A stretch of DNA of 7,647 bases from Chroococcidiopsidaceae cyanobacterium CP_BM_RX_35 (GCA_019242465.1 JAFAVL010000178.1:1-7647); one strand, 5' to 3'. Positions 1 to 6,486 are shown, counted from the stretch's first letter. Translations and numbers: made by a program. Notes: a model not told the origin generated them from the sequence alone.

Positions 1-197
1 AGGAGGGGCAGGGGGAGCTGGGGAAGCTGGGGGAGAGTAGAGAGCGTGTTCTTAGCTCAGATCTCTAGTTTGCCTCATTTAAGTTGAATGTTTGGAAGTT
101 GACCACAGATTTTACTGACGCAATTTTCGCTCATCAACCCTCATAACCTGTCTTCCTTCTCTTCTCTCCCCCTGCCTCCCCTGCCCCCCCTCCTCCT
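1..197. repeat. Imperfect long inverted repeat, G-rich left arm and C-rich right arm
   Basis: The left arm (about 1-45) is a purine run built from GGGG blocks separated by CAG, AGCT or AAGCT. The right arm (about 161-197) is a pyrimidine run of CCCCTG/CTCCCC blocks. Read in reverse complement, the right arm aligns with the left arm with a few gaps, so the two could form a long stem enclosing about 115 nt. Such degenerate G/C-block repeats are common in cyanobacterial spacers. The left arm touches the window edge and may be longer. No coding capacity is evident inside. It could act as a terminator for an upstream gene or simply be a dispersed repeat. Confidence 0.55.
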
Positions 198-515
198 GAC
201 AGGCGGCAAACACAACTCACCCTTTACGGTTCGCCCCAATGCCTCAACCGATTGATTTGCCTACATTAGACACAGTGAAAGCAAACGGCATCAAAGGAAC
301 ATGGTTGAACCAGCTGACGTACATTCTGAAGATGAGCCTCTCTACAGAGTGCGAAAAGTGCCCTGTATGGAGCGCTCAGACACTCTCAGTTATAAAGATT
401 TAGTACTTGGAGCTGACGGTATTAAAGCTGGAAAAGCGCTGATTCAACCCAGTTGGTTCAATTTGCAGTCCTGTATTCTCTCAAATTTTAGTAATTATAC
501 GGAGCCAGAACTCCA
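198..515. other. Upstream region of dnaK, no convincing gene
   Basis: This stretch holds two short overlapping reading frames: 239-403 (54 codons, with a CEKCPVW motif) and 301-528 (75 codons, running into dnaK). Neither resembles a family I know, and each has only a poor ribosome binding site, so both are left uncalled. No CIRCE-type inverted repeat (TTAGCACTC-N9-GAGTGCTAA) is present, which argues against HrcA control from this stretch. AT-rich candidates for a -10 box (TATAAA at 391-396, TATTAA at 420-425) lack a good -35 partner. The dnaK promoter is therefore not pinned down. Confidence 0.5.
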
Positions 516-2423
516 ATGCCAAAAGTAGTTGGAATTGACCTAGGAACAACTAACTCATGCGTAGCAGTTATGGAAGGTGGTAAACCCACAGTCATCGCTA
601 ACGCAGAAGGTTTTCGGACAACACCTTCCGTCGTTGCCTTCGCCAAAAATGGTGATCGCTTGGTCGGTCAAATTGCCAAACGGCAGGCTGTGATGAACCC
701 CGAGAATACCTTCTATTCAGTCAAGCGCTTCATTGGGCGTAGGTTCGATGAAGTGACTCACGAAGCGACGGAAGTCTCTTACAAAGTCGTGCGCGATAGC
801 AACGGCAACGTCAAGCTAGATTGCCCCGTTGCTGGCAAGCAGTTTGCGCCAGAAGAGATTTCGGCTCAAGTGCTTCGCAAATTAGTAGAAGACGCTAGCA
901 AATATATCGGAGAGCCAGTAACTCAAGCCGTAATCACCGTTCCAGCATACTTCAACGACTCCCAGCGTCAAGCCACCAAAGATGCTGGTAAGATTGCGGG
1001 GATTGATGTGTTGCGGATCATCAACGAGCCTACGGCTGCTTCCCTAGCTTATGGATTCGACAAAAAGAGCAACGAAACTATCCTAGTATTTGACCTGGGT
1101 GGCGGTACGTTTGACGTGTCCATCTTGGAAGTAGGGGATGGGGTGTTTGAAGTGCTAGCCACTTCAGGAGACACTCACCTTGGTGGTGATGACTTTGACA
1201 AGAAAATCGTTGACTACCTAGCCGAAGAATTCCGCAAGTCTGAGGGCATTGATCTGCGTAAGGATAAACAAGCCCTCCAACGTCTGACGGAAGCGGCAGA
1301 AAAGGCAAAAATTGAGCTGTCTAGCGTTACCCAAGCAGAAATTAACCTACCCTTCATCACCGCTACTCAGGAAGGTCCTAAGCATCTGGATACGACGCTG
1401 ACGCGTACCCAGTTTGAAAAGCTCTGCTCTGACTTAATTGACCGCTGTCGCGTCCCAGTCGAGAATGCACTGCGCGACGCCAAGATCGATAAGGCAGCGA
1501 TCAATGAAGTGGTGTTAGTCGGTGGCTCAACCCGCATTCCCGCAGTGCAAGAGCTAGTCAAGCGGTTGCTGGGTAGGGACCCCAACCAAAGCGTCAACCC
1601 GGATGAAGTCGTAGCTGTGGGTGCCGCGATCCAGGCAGGCGTCTTGGCTGGTGATGTGACTGGAATCTTACTATTAGACGTGACTCCGCTTTCCTTAGGT
1701 GTGGAAACTCTAGGTGGTGTCATGACCAAGATTATTCCTCGCAACACGACAATTCCGACCAAGAAGTCAGAAGTTTTCTCTACCGCTGTGGATGGTCAAA
1801 GCAATGTTGAGATCCACGTCCTTCAAGGTGAGCGGGAGATGGCAAATGATAACAAGAGTTTGGGTACCTTCCGCCTAGATGGAATTCCAGCAGCACCGCG
1901 AGGCGTTCCGCAAATTGAGGTCACTTTTGACATTGACGCCAACGGTATTCTCAACGTCAATGCCAAAGATAAGGGCAGTGGTAAGGAACAGTCCATCAGC
2001 ATTACTGGGGCTTCTACCCTAGATAAGACTGAAGTTGAGCGGATGGTGAAGCAAGCCGAACAGAATGCATCAGCCGATAAGGAGCGTCGTGAGAAGATCG
2101 ACCGCAAGAACCAGGCAGACTCTTTAGCTTATCAAGCAGAGAAGCAGCTGAGTGACTTAGGTGACAAAGTTCCCGATGCTGATAAGACAAAGGTTGAAGG
2201 ATTAGTCAAAGACCTGCGGGAAGCGACCGCCAAAGATGACGACGAGCAGATCAAGAAGATCATGCCAGAACTACAGCAGGCTTTGTTTGCTGTTGGTAGC
2301 AACCTCTATCAGCAAGCTGGTGGCGGTCCATCTGCTGGTGGTCCGAATCCAGATGGCGGTGGTTCGGCTCCATCTGGTGGCGGTGATGATGTGATTGATG
2401 CTGACTTCACAGAAAGTAAGTAG
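516..2423 (+). CDS. dnaK: Molecular chaperone DnaK (Hsp70), cyanobacterial DnaK2 type
   Basis: ATP-driven Hsp70 chaperone that binds exposed hydrophobic peptides in the cytoplasm together with DnaJ and GrpE. The nucleotide-binding domain spans about residues 1-380, with phosphate loop DLGTTNS (8-14), catalytic Lys70, INEPTAAS (Glu171), the [10 protein letters not shown] signature (191-200, with Thr198) and [11 protein letters not shown] (332-342). The interdomain linker [12 protein letters not shown] is at 384-395. The substrate-binding beta domain covers about 396-505 and the helical lid about 506-600. A Gly/Ser-rich tail ends in [12 protein letters not shown], the usual EEVD-like bacterial terminus. 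At 635 residues it is full length, with no missing key residue. The start at 516 gives [10 protein letters not shown], matching the family N-terminus; GGAG at 501-504 serves as a somewhat distant ribosome binding site. The sequence closely follows Nostoc-type DnaK2, the essential stress-linked paralogue. Two hairpins follow the stop. Confidence 0.97.
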   Translation: MPKVVGIDLGTTNSCVAVMEGGKPTVIANAEGFRTTPSVVAFAKNGDRLVGQIAKRQAVMNPENTFYSVKRFIGRRFDEVTHEATEVSYKVVRDSNGNVKLDCPVAGKQFAPEEISAQVLRKLVEDASKYIGEPVTQAVITVPAYFNDSQRQATKDAGKIAGIDVLRIINEPTAASLAYGFDKKSNETILVFDLGGGTFDVSILEVGDGVFEVLATSGDTHLGGDDFDKKIVDYLAEEFRKSEGIDLRKDKQALQRLTEAAEKAKIELSSVTQAEINLPFITATQEGPKHLDTTLTRTQFEKLCSDLIDRCRVPVENALRDAKIDKAAINEVVLVGGSTRIPAVQELVKRLLGRDPNQSVNPDEVVAVGAAIQAGVLAGDVTGILLLDVTPLSLGVETLGGVMTKIIPRNTTIPTKKSEVFSTAVDGQSNVEIHVLQGEREMANDNKSLGTFRLDGIPAAPRGVPQIEVTFDIDANGILNVNAKDKGSGKEQSISITGASTLDKTEVERMVKQAEQNASADKERREKIDRKNQADSLAYQAEKQLSDLGDKVPDADKTKVEGLVKDLREATAKDDDEQIKKIMPELQQALFAVGSNLYQQAGGGPSAGGPNPDGGGSAPSGGGDDVIDADFTESK

Positions 2424-2459
2424 GCATCTTTTGTCAAGATGTAGCTAGCGTCAGTAGTT

Positions 2460-2505
2460 AGTCAACGGTACACCACCAATGCACAACGGCGGTGTACCGT
2501 TGACT
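2460..2505 (+). other. Perfect 15-bp inverted repeat (hairpin) after dnaK
   Basis: AGTCAACGGTACACC (2460-2474) is exactly complementary to GGTGTACCGTTGACT (2491-2505). A further CC/GG pair lies inside a one-base mismatch, leaving a 10-nt loop (2478-2487). No T tract follows, so it is not a classical intrinsic terminator. It may stabilise the dnaK mRNA 3' end, act as a cyanobacterial terminator without a U run, or be the first stem of a leader. An upstream ATG in frame with the next gene (2479) falls in the loop, which argues against using that ATG as the true start. Confidence 0.75.
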
Positions 2506-2540
2506 GCTGCGGTCGCACTATTCACTTCCGCTGTCAGGGG

Positions 2541-2580
2541 GGGTTGGGAAGTCTTGCAGTGCTGCTTCCTAACCCTTTTT
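2541..2580 (+). terminator. Intrinsic terminator (11-bp stem plus T5) just before the ADC-family gene
   Basis: GGGTTGGGAAG (2541-2551) pairs with CTTCCTAACCC (2565-2575) with one G-U pair. The 13-nt loop can form a small inner GCAG/CTGC stem. TTTTT follows at 2576-2580. This is a textbook Rho-independent terminator and would end dnaK transcription. It is odd that it stops only about 3 nt before the TAAGGAG ribosome binding site (2583-2589) of the next gene. A transcript of that gene must therefore read through it or start inside it. Confidence 0.8.
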
Positions 2581-2595
2581 CGTAAGGAGATGCAA

Positions 2596-3222
2596 ATGAC
2601 ATACCCGCAAGCACCTTGGAAGCTACAAGGCTATGCTTTCCAAACTGTGCAGTTAGTAGACATTGATCGAGTGCGCCCACTGATCCCCAGCAAGTTGAAT
2701 GTTCTCTCAGTCTGGCCTGGCAAAACTGTGGGTGGAATTTATCTGTCTGCCTACGAGTCCGGCTCTGTGCTGGAGTACAACGAGTTGATTGTGATCGCCG
2801 CTTTGGTGAGCTATGGGGGCAAATTCGGTAGCTGGATTTCCCACATTTATGTAGACAGTCCAGATTCCGTAGCAGGTGGTCAGGAGATCTGGGGGCTACC
2901 GAAGGAACTCGCTGAATTTAGTTGGGATAGGGAGGGCGTCACTGTCCGTCAAAACAACCAGTTACTGTGCAGCCTAAGCTACAACCGACAAACCTTTGGC
3001 TGGCGGCAGTGGTTGGCTGCACCTACTTTTAGTACTTTAGATGCTAATTTACTCTTGTTCAGAAGTGAGTTAGAGTCCAAACTAGGTCTAGTTAGTGCCA
3101 AATTAGCAATGCCAGCCCAGAGTCCTTTAGCTAGCTTGGGTATGGGTCAGCCTTTGGTAACTATTCACAGCGAAGAGCTGCGGTTGAGCGTTGCGGCACC
3201 TGAGGTAGTGGGGCAAAGGTAA
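2596..3222 (+). CDS. Acetoacetate decarboxylase (ADC) superfamily protein
   Basis: A 208-residue protein of the ADC fold. The classic enzyme decarboxylates acetoacetate to acetone and CO2 through a Schiff base on lysine. The stretch SWISHIYVDSPDSVAGGQEI followed by WGLPKELAEF (about 79-108) lines up with the clostridial enzyme's YLHMMYLDNEPAIAVGRELS/AYPKKLGY region. Lys103 therefore matches Schiff-base Lys115, and Glu63 in EYNEL matches Glu76. The neighbouring lysine that lowers the pKa (Lys116) is Glu104 here, so true acetoacetate decarboxylase activity is doubtful and the substrate is unknown. I chose the start at 2596 because TAAGGAG (2583-2589) lies 6 nt upstream. The longer frame from 2479 would run through two hairpins and a T5 terminator. 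The protein is slightly shorter than the roughly 245-residue classic enzyme. It lies 172 nt after dnaK and about 100 nt before proS, all co-directional. Confidence 0.85.
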   Translation: MTYPQAPWKLQGYAFQTVQLVDIDRVRPLIPSKLNVLSVWPGKTVGGIYLSAYESGSVLEYNELIVIAALVSYGGKFGSWISHIYVDSPDSVAGGQEIWGLPKELAEFSWDREGVTVRQNNQLLCSLSYNRQTFGWRQWLAAPTFSTLDANLLLFRSELESKLGLVSAKLAMPAQSPLASLGMGQPLVTIHSEELRLSVAAPEVVGQR

Positions 3223-3326
3223 CTAACTTGGCATTTCGATTAAGGAGTAGAGGGATTTAGGAACGGCGATCGTCGTCATCCGCGAAGCTCTTTACTCCAC
3301 ATATTTTCGGTAAGAGGAATTCATTA
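3223..3326. other. Spacer between ADC-family gene and proS with a weak hairpin
   Basis: GGAGTA (3244-3249) pairs with TACTCC (3293-3298), and GAG/CTC extends the stem past a two-base bulge. Inside the loop lies CGGCGATCGTCG, a near-palindrome whose core is one base off the cyanobacterial HIP1 octamer. No T tract follows. It may be a weak terminator for the ADC-family gene or a leader structure of proS. No clear sigma-70 promoter was seen. Confidence 0.35.
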
Positions 3327-4817
3327 ATGGTCAATGAAAAAGCTGATGCACTTAAAATAACCAAACGGGAAGAAGACTATTCTCGTTGGTATCTAGATAT
3401 TGTAGATAGAGCCAAGTTAGCAGAAGAATCCGGTATTCGTGGCTGTATGATTATTAGACCGGAAGGATTTGCTCTTTGGGAGAAGATGCAGCAAATTCTA
3501 GACGGAATGTTTAAAGAAACTGGGCATGAAAATGCCTATTTTCCTATGTTTATACCTATTAGTTACTTCTCTAAAGAGGCTGAGCATGTTTCTGGCTTTG
3601 CTAAGGAATGTGCCGTTGTGACTCATCACAGGTTAAAAGTTACTGAATCGGGAGAAATTACAGTAGATCCCGAAGCTGAGCTAAGTGAGCCTCTAGTTGT
3701 TAGACCAACTAGCGAGACAATCATCTGGTCTGCTTACCGCAACTGGATACAAAGTTATAGAGATTTACCTATTCTTTTAAATCAGTGGGCAAATATTTGT
3801 CGTTGGGAACTCAGAACTAGACCTTTCTTGCGAACTACAGAGTTTCTTTGGCAAGAAGGACACACAGCTCATGCAACTTTTGAGGAAGCTGAGGCTGAAG
3901 CGAGACAAATGCTTGAAATTTACAAAACTCTCGTTGAACAGTATTTAGCTATTCCTGTGTTTGCTGGACGCAAGACTGAAAATGAAAAGTTTCCTGGTGC
4001 TGACCATACTTATACAATTGAGACAATGACACAAGATAGACGTGCCATACAAGTTGGAACTAGTCATCACCTAGGAACGACTTTTTCCAAAGCTTTTGAC
4101 GTTACATATTTATCGGCTGAAGGGACTCAAGAGTATCCATTTGCTACGAGCTGGGGTATCACAACAAGACTGATCGGAACCTTGATTATGGTTCACTCTG
4201 ATGACCAGGGCTTTGTCTGTCCACCTCGCATTGCTCCTCTGCAAGTGATTGGCGTTCCCATTTACCGGAAAGAGACAGAAAAAGAGCAGGTACTCGCTCG
4301 ATTTAGCGAACTAGAGGAACAGTTTAAGGCAGTTAAAGCGTTCTCATTCAAAGTTGACACTCGCGATAATCTGAGTCCTGGTTTCAAATTCAATGATTGG
4401 GAGTTAAAGGGAATTCCTTTACGCCTTGAAATTGGTCCTAGGGACTTAAAAAATGGGACTGCTGTGTTAGTTCGTCGTGACACAGGTGAAAAAATTAACG
4501 TCGCTCAAAACGATTTGGAGACTCAAATCAAAACATTGCTAGATGAAATTCAGGCTAACCTTTTTCAGAAGGCAAGAGAATTCCAGCAGCAGAACACGTA
4601 CTTTGTGGAAACTTATGAAGAATTCAAGGCAGATATTGAGAAAAAACCAGGATTTTACATAGCTTATTTTGACGGTAGCTCTGAAGACGAAGAGAAGATT
4701 AAAGAAGAAACAAAGGCAACGGGACGCTGTATTCCTTTTGATCAAAAGGAGGTTGGTAAGTGTTTTTATACGGGCAGGCAGACACGAACGCAGGTCATCT
4801 TTGCTAAAGCCTACTAA
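3327..4817 (+). CDS. proS: Prolyl-tRNA synthetase, archaeal/eukaryotic (ProS type 3) form
   Basis: Class II aminoacyl-tRNA synthetase that charges tRNA-Pro with proline in the cytoplasm. Motif 1 lies around GFALWEKM to YFPMFIPISYF (47-81). VVRPTSE is at 124-130. Motif 2 is RWELRTRPFLRTTEFLWQEG (159-178). Proline-pocket and motif 3 segments include GTSHHLG (244-250), TSWGITTRLIG (274-284) and MVHSDDQG (288-295). The anticodon-binding domain follows (about 300-405), then the C-terminal domain ending in the typical IFAKAY with terminal Tyr496. At 496 residues it lacks the editing insertion of the usual bacterial ProRS (about 570-600 residues). In the C-terminal zinc region only Cys468 and Cys479 remain and the first Cys pair of archaeal and Thermus enzymes is absent, so zinc binding is probably lost. 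GAGGA at 3314-3318, 8 nt before the ATG, supports the start. Its GC is roughly 40%, clearly below dnaK, suggesting separate ancestry. A second, bacterial-type proS elsewhere in the genome is likely but unseen. Confidence 0.95.
   Translation: MVNEKADALKITKREEDYSRWYLDIVDRAKLAEESGIRGCMIIRPEGFALWEKMQQILDGMFKETGHENAYFPMFIPISYFSKEAEHVSGFAKECAVVTHHRLKVTESGEITVDPEAELSEPLVVRPTSETIIWSAYRNWIQSYRDLPILLNQWANICRWELRTRPFLRTTEFLWQEGHTAHATFEEAEAEARQMLEIYKTLVEQYLAIPVFAGRKTENEKFPGADHTYTIETMTQDRRAIQVGTSHHLGTTFSKAFDVTYLSAEGTQEYPFATSWGITTRLIGTLIMVHSDDQGFVCPPRIAPLQVIGVPIYRKETEKEQVLARFSELEEQFKAVKAFSFKVDTRDNLSPGFKFNDWELKGIPLRLEIGPRDLKNGTAVLVRRDTGEKINVAQNDLETQIKTLLDEIQANLFQKAREFQQQNTYFVETYEEFKADIEKKPGFYIAYFDGSSEDEEKIKEETKATGRCIPFDQKEVGKCFYTGRQTRTQVIFAKAY
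4710..4752 (+). repeat. Direct repeat copy 1 (43 bp) within the proS 3' end
   Basis: These 43 bases, encoding about residues 462-475 of ProS, recur without a mismatch at 7605-7647. The base before each copy differs (A at 4709, G at 7604), so the left boundary is sharp. The right boundary is unknown because the window ends inside copy 2. This copy is in its natural reading frame and proS continues intact for another 65 nt. Confidence 0.97.
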
Positions 4818-4831
4818 TCGTCGTTCTCCCT

Positions 4832-4854
4832 TCCCCCAATGCCCACCTGGGGGA
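4832..4854 (+). terminator. Probable proS terminator hairpin
   Basis: TCCCCCA (4832-4838) pairs perfectly with TGGGGGA (4848-4854) around a 9-nt loop, starting 15 nt after the proS stop. Only a weak T-rich stretch (ttgctattt) follows. Cyanobacterial terminators often lack a clean T run, and the position fits. The loop text CCCAATGCCCA also resembles C-rich heptamer-type repeats found in Nostocales spacers, so it could partly be repeat DNA. Confidence 0.55.
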
Positions 4855-5196
4855 TTGCTATTTGACCAGAAATCTTGTTTTCTAGTTCCTGACGAGAGAT
4901 TTTACTAACATCAAAGGCTCAACGTTCCGCTTAATGGTCGCTCCAGCGGCTTCGCTCTCACAAGCTCAAATTCACGCAAGTGATCGCGCGAACTAAAGTT
5001 GAACTTGTTTAACTTGGCTTGCCGAACCTGCTCGCGGCAGAACGTTCAGCTTGCAAGGGCGCAGCTGCTGAAGCTACGTGCGGTAGAACATTCATGGCGA
5101 TAAAATCTCCCGTAATTTGAATTAACGTGAGTTCGGGATAAGAAAAGGCAAGCAGCTTAAGGTGAAAGTATTGAAATCTTACACACTGCTCGCCCT
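4855..5196. other. Gene-free spacer with degenerate internal repeats
   Basis: No credible gene was seen on either strand. AACGTTC-GCTT occurs at 4921-4932 and again, with one difference, exactly 120 nt later at 5041-5052. GCGGCAGAACGTTCA (5034-5048) is repeated as GCGGTAGAACATTCA at 5080-5094. A perfect 9-bp inverted pair, GAGATTTTA (4896-4904) and TAAAATCTC (5101-5109), brackets the whole repeat zone. A palindrome with one mismatch sits at 4996-5015 (AAGTTGAAC / GTTTAACTT). The pattern suggests decayed mobile or repeat DNA, not a gene. Confidence 0.5.
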
Positions 5197-5328
5197 ATGC
5201 TTAGTCTAGAAAACTTGTTTTGCCGCGTCGATGATTTCTGCTGCTGGCTTGAACTCGCTACTACCCATGCTGTCACTGGTTGGTTGAAAACTTTTCTGAG
5301 GGATTTACAGTTGACTAGCTCGAATTAG
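5197..5328 (+). pseudogene. N-terminal remnant of an IS982-family-like transposase
   Basis: The 43-residue frame begins MLSLENLFCRVDDFC, which resembles the first 15 residues of cyanobacterial IS982-type transposases (pattern MLSLexLFCxVDDFC). After the second Cys the similarity stops: the following CWLELATTHAVTGWL and the rest do not read like that family, and a TAG ends the frame. A full transposase would be near 280-300 residues with a DDE core, all missing here. I read it as the left end of an insertion sequence, deleted or fused to other DNA. GAGTTCGGGATA at about 5129-5140 might be part of the old terminal repeat, but no partner end was found. Identification is from memory of a short motif, so moderate confidence. 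Confidence 0.42.
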
Positions 5329-5374
5329 CGAGTACCACAAAATCTACTAGAAACAGCAACGTACCCCGATAAAT

Positions 5375-5408
5375 TATTGCATATAATACATTTGTTGCAG
5401 ATATTGCA
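5375..5408 (+). promoter_or_regulatory. Promoter and possible operator of the toxin-antitoxin operon
   Basis: A perfect TATAAT (5382-5387) preceded by TGCA lies 65 nt upstream of the antitoxin start. No good -35 box stands at the right distance (5359-5364 reads ACGTAC), so activity may lean on the near-extended -10. TTGCA occurs three times, at 5377-5381, 5395-5399 and 5404-5408, with spacings of 18 and 9 bases. The first copy overlaps the -10 box, and two copies share the longer word TATTGCAT. Toxin-antitoxin operons usually repress themselves by antitoxin binding to repeats at the promoter, and these sites are candidates for that. Confidence 0.45.
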
Positions 5409-5452
5409 TTTACCTGCTACCATCTGTTTAGAAATCAACTTAGGAAATCCTT

Positions 5453-5917
5453 ATGACCGCGCTTTTACATCGTGAACCTCCTCCTACTGCTACTGAGGCA
5501 GCTCTGGCGCGGATTTCGGGACAGCGCCTATCCCGATTCGCTCATCGTCGGCACCCCCTGAGAGTCCAAGTCATCGATGCCGAGCAGGTGCAACCACTGG
5601 AACTTCCGGCAGGTGCTGTTGCCCTGCTGATGGACATCCTTGAAGTCATGGCAACTGGGCGTGGCGTTACTATCATCCCTGAGAATGCCGAACTCACCAC
5701 AGTTGAGGCCGCAAGTGTTCTGAATGTATCTCGCCCATTCCTCATCAAGCTTCTTGAGCAGGGGCAAATTCCCTGTCGCAAAGTTGGTAAACACCGACGT
5801 ATCCGCATGGAGGACGTGATGGCTTACAAAGCCCAAATTGACGGAGAACGGGAAGCAATTCTTGACGAGCTGGTTGCCGAAGCACAGGCAGAGGACATGG
5901 GCTATCGTCAAAAATGA
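5453..5917 (+). CDS. Excisionase-type helix-turn-helix antitoxin (VapB50-like)
   Basis: A 154-residue protein with a MerR/excisionase-type helix-turn-helix (HTH_17 kind) at about 80-126: LTTVEAASVLNVSRP is the recognition region, followed by the wing IPCRKVGKHRRIRMEDVMAYK. The N-terminal half (about 1-78) resembles the conserved lead-in of antitoxins paired with PIN toxins, for example the Mycobacterium tuberculosis VapBC50 pair (Rv3750c/Rv3749c). The acidic, helical C-terminal tail (129-150) is a likely toxin-binding segment. Despite the excisionase label, its partner gene shows it is most likely an antitoxin and transcriptional autorepressor. AGGA at 5442-5445, 7 nt before the ATG, supports the start. 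Its stop overlaps the toxin start by 4 nt (ATGA), implying translational coupling. Confidence 0.8.
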   Translation: MTALLHREPPPTATEAALARISGQRLSRFAHRRHPLRVQVIDAEQVQPLELPAGAVALLMDILEVMATGRGVTIIPENAELTTVEAASVLNVSRPFLIKLLEQGQIPCRKVGKHRRIRMEDVMAYKAQIDGEREAILDELVAEAQAEDMGYRQK

Positions 5918-6486
5918 GGAGTTACTACACAGCACTCCTCGACGCCAACGTGCTGTACCCAGCACCGATGCGGGACCTCTTCCTTCCGCTCGCCGTCACC
6001 GATCTCTTCCGTGCCAAGTGGAGCGCCGACATCCATAGAGAATGGATCGAGGCGCTTTTGCAGCGAGAACCTCATCGCGAGCGTCTCAAACTCGAACGAA
6101 CCCGCGATCTGATGGATCAAGCGACTCGTGACTCACTCGTCACAGGCTACGAAAGCATCATTCCCTCCCTTTCATTGCCTGACCCAGACGATCGACACGT
6201 ACTTGCTGCTGCCATAGTCGGTCATTGTGATGTCATCGTTACTCAAAACCTGCGAGATTTCTCAACTGAAGAGTTAGCACCCTACAGCATCGAGACCCAG
6301 CATCCCGATGAATTTCTTCACAACCTTTTATCCCTCGCTCCTGGCATATTCTGTAGCGCAGTGCGGAAGGTACGTGCGCGGCTGAAATATCCCCCTCTCA
6401 CAGGACATGAATATTTAGAGAACCTGACACAGGTGGGTCTGACGGCTACCGCCTCTGAACTCAAGCAATATACTGATTTGATCTAA
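5914..6486 (+). CDS. vapC: PIN-domain ribonuclease toxin (VapC50-like)
   Basis: A 190-residue PIN-domain protein, predicted to be an Mg2+-dependent ribonuclease that blocks translation when not neutralised. The four acidic residues of the active site appear present: Asp10 in LLDANVLYP, a Glu near residue 43 or 46 in HREWIEAL, Asp93 in LPDPDDRHVLAAA (88-100) and Asp115 in IVTQNLRDF (108-116). The conserved HPDEFL (130-135) and the long C-terminal helical extension (about 136-190) are features of the VapC50 branch, larger than ordinary VapC proteins of about 130 residues. The ATG overlaps the antitoxin stop. GC is high, near 65% in the first part, unlike proS and the downstream DNA, which fits lateral arrival. 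It looks intact and probably functional. RNA target is not predictable from the sequence. Confidence 0.85.
   Translation: MRSYYTALLDANVLYPAPMRDLFLPLAVTDLFRAKWSADIHREWIEALLQREPHRERLKLERTRDLMDQATRDSLVTGYESIIPSLSLPDPDDRHVLAAAIVGHCDVIVTQNLRDFSTEELAPYSIETQHPDEFLHNLLSLAPGIFCSAVRKVRARLKYPPLTGHEYLENLTQVGLTATASELKQYTDLI

Noticed and set aside
239..403. 54-codon frame with a CEKCPVW motif upstream of dnaK
   Set aside because: Too short, no ribosome binding site and no known relative; overlaps the equally unsupported frame at 301.
301..528. 75-codon frame overlapping the dnaK start
   Set aside because: No family resemblance, AGGA only 2-3 nt from the ATG, and it overlaps the well-supported dnaK start by 13 nt.
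2479..2595. 39-codon N-terminal extension of the ADC-family protein
   Set aside because: The ATG lies in a hairpin loop and the extension crosses an intrinsic terminator; 2596 has a proper TAAGGAG and gives the expected family N-terminus.
4669..4908. 79-codon frame overlapping the proS end
   Set aside because: Out-of-frame shadow of proS that runs on into spacer; of interest only because the same frame appears in the repeat copy at 7605-7647.
4918..5094. Integron attC-like or CRISPR-like array
   Set aside because: Repeats are degenerate, unevenly spaced and lack attC core sites or spacer structure; no integrase or cas gene nearby.
5133..5536. TCGGGATA (5133-5140) and TATCCCGA (5529-5536) as insertion-sequence ends
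   Set aside because: Only 8 bp, and the right copy lies within the intact antitoxin gene; most likely chance.
5528..5965. Minus-strand frames across the toxin-antitoxin genes
   Set aside because: Antisense shadows of two well-supported genes.
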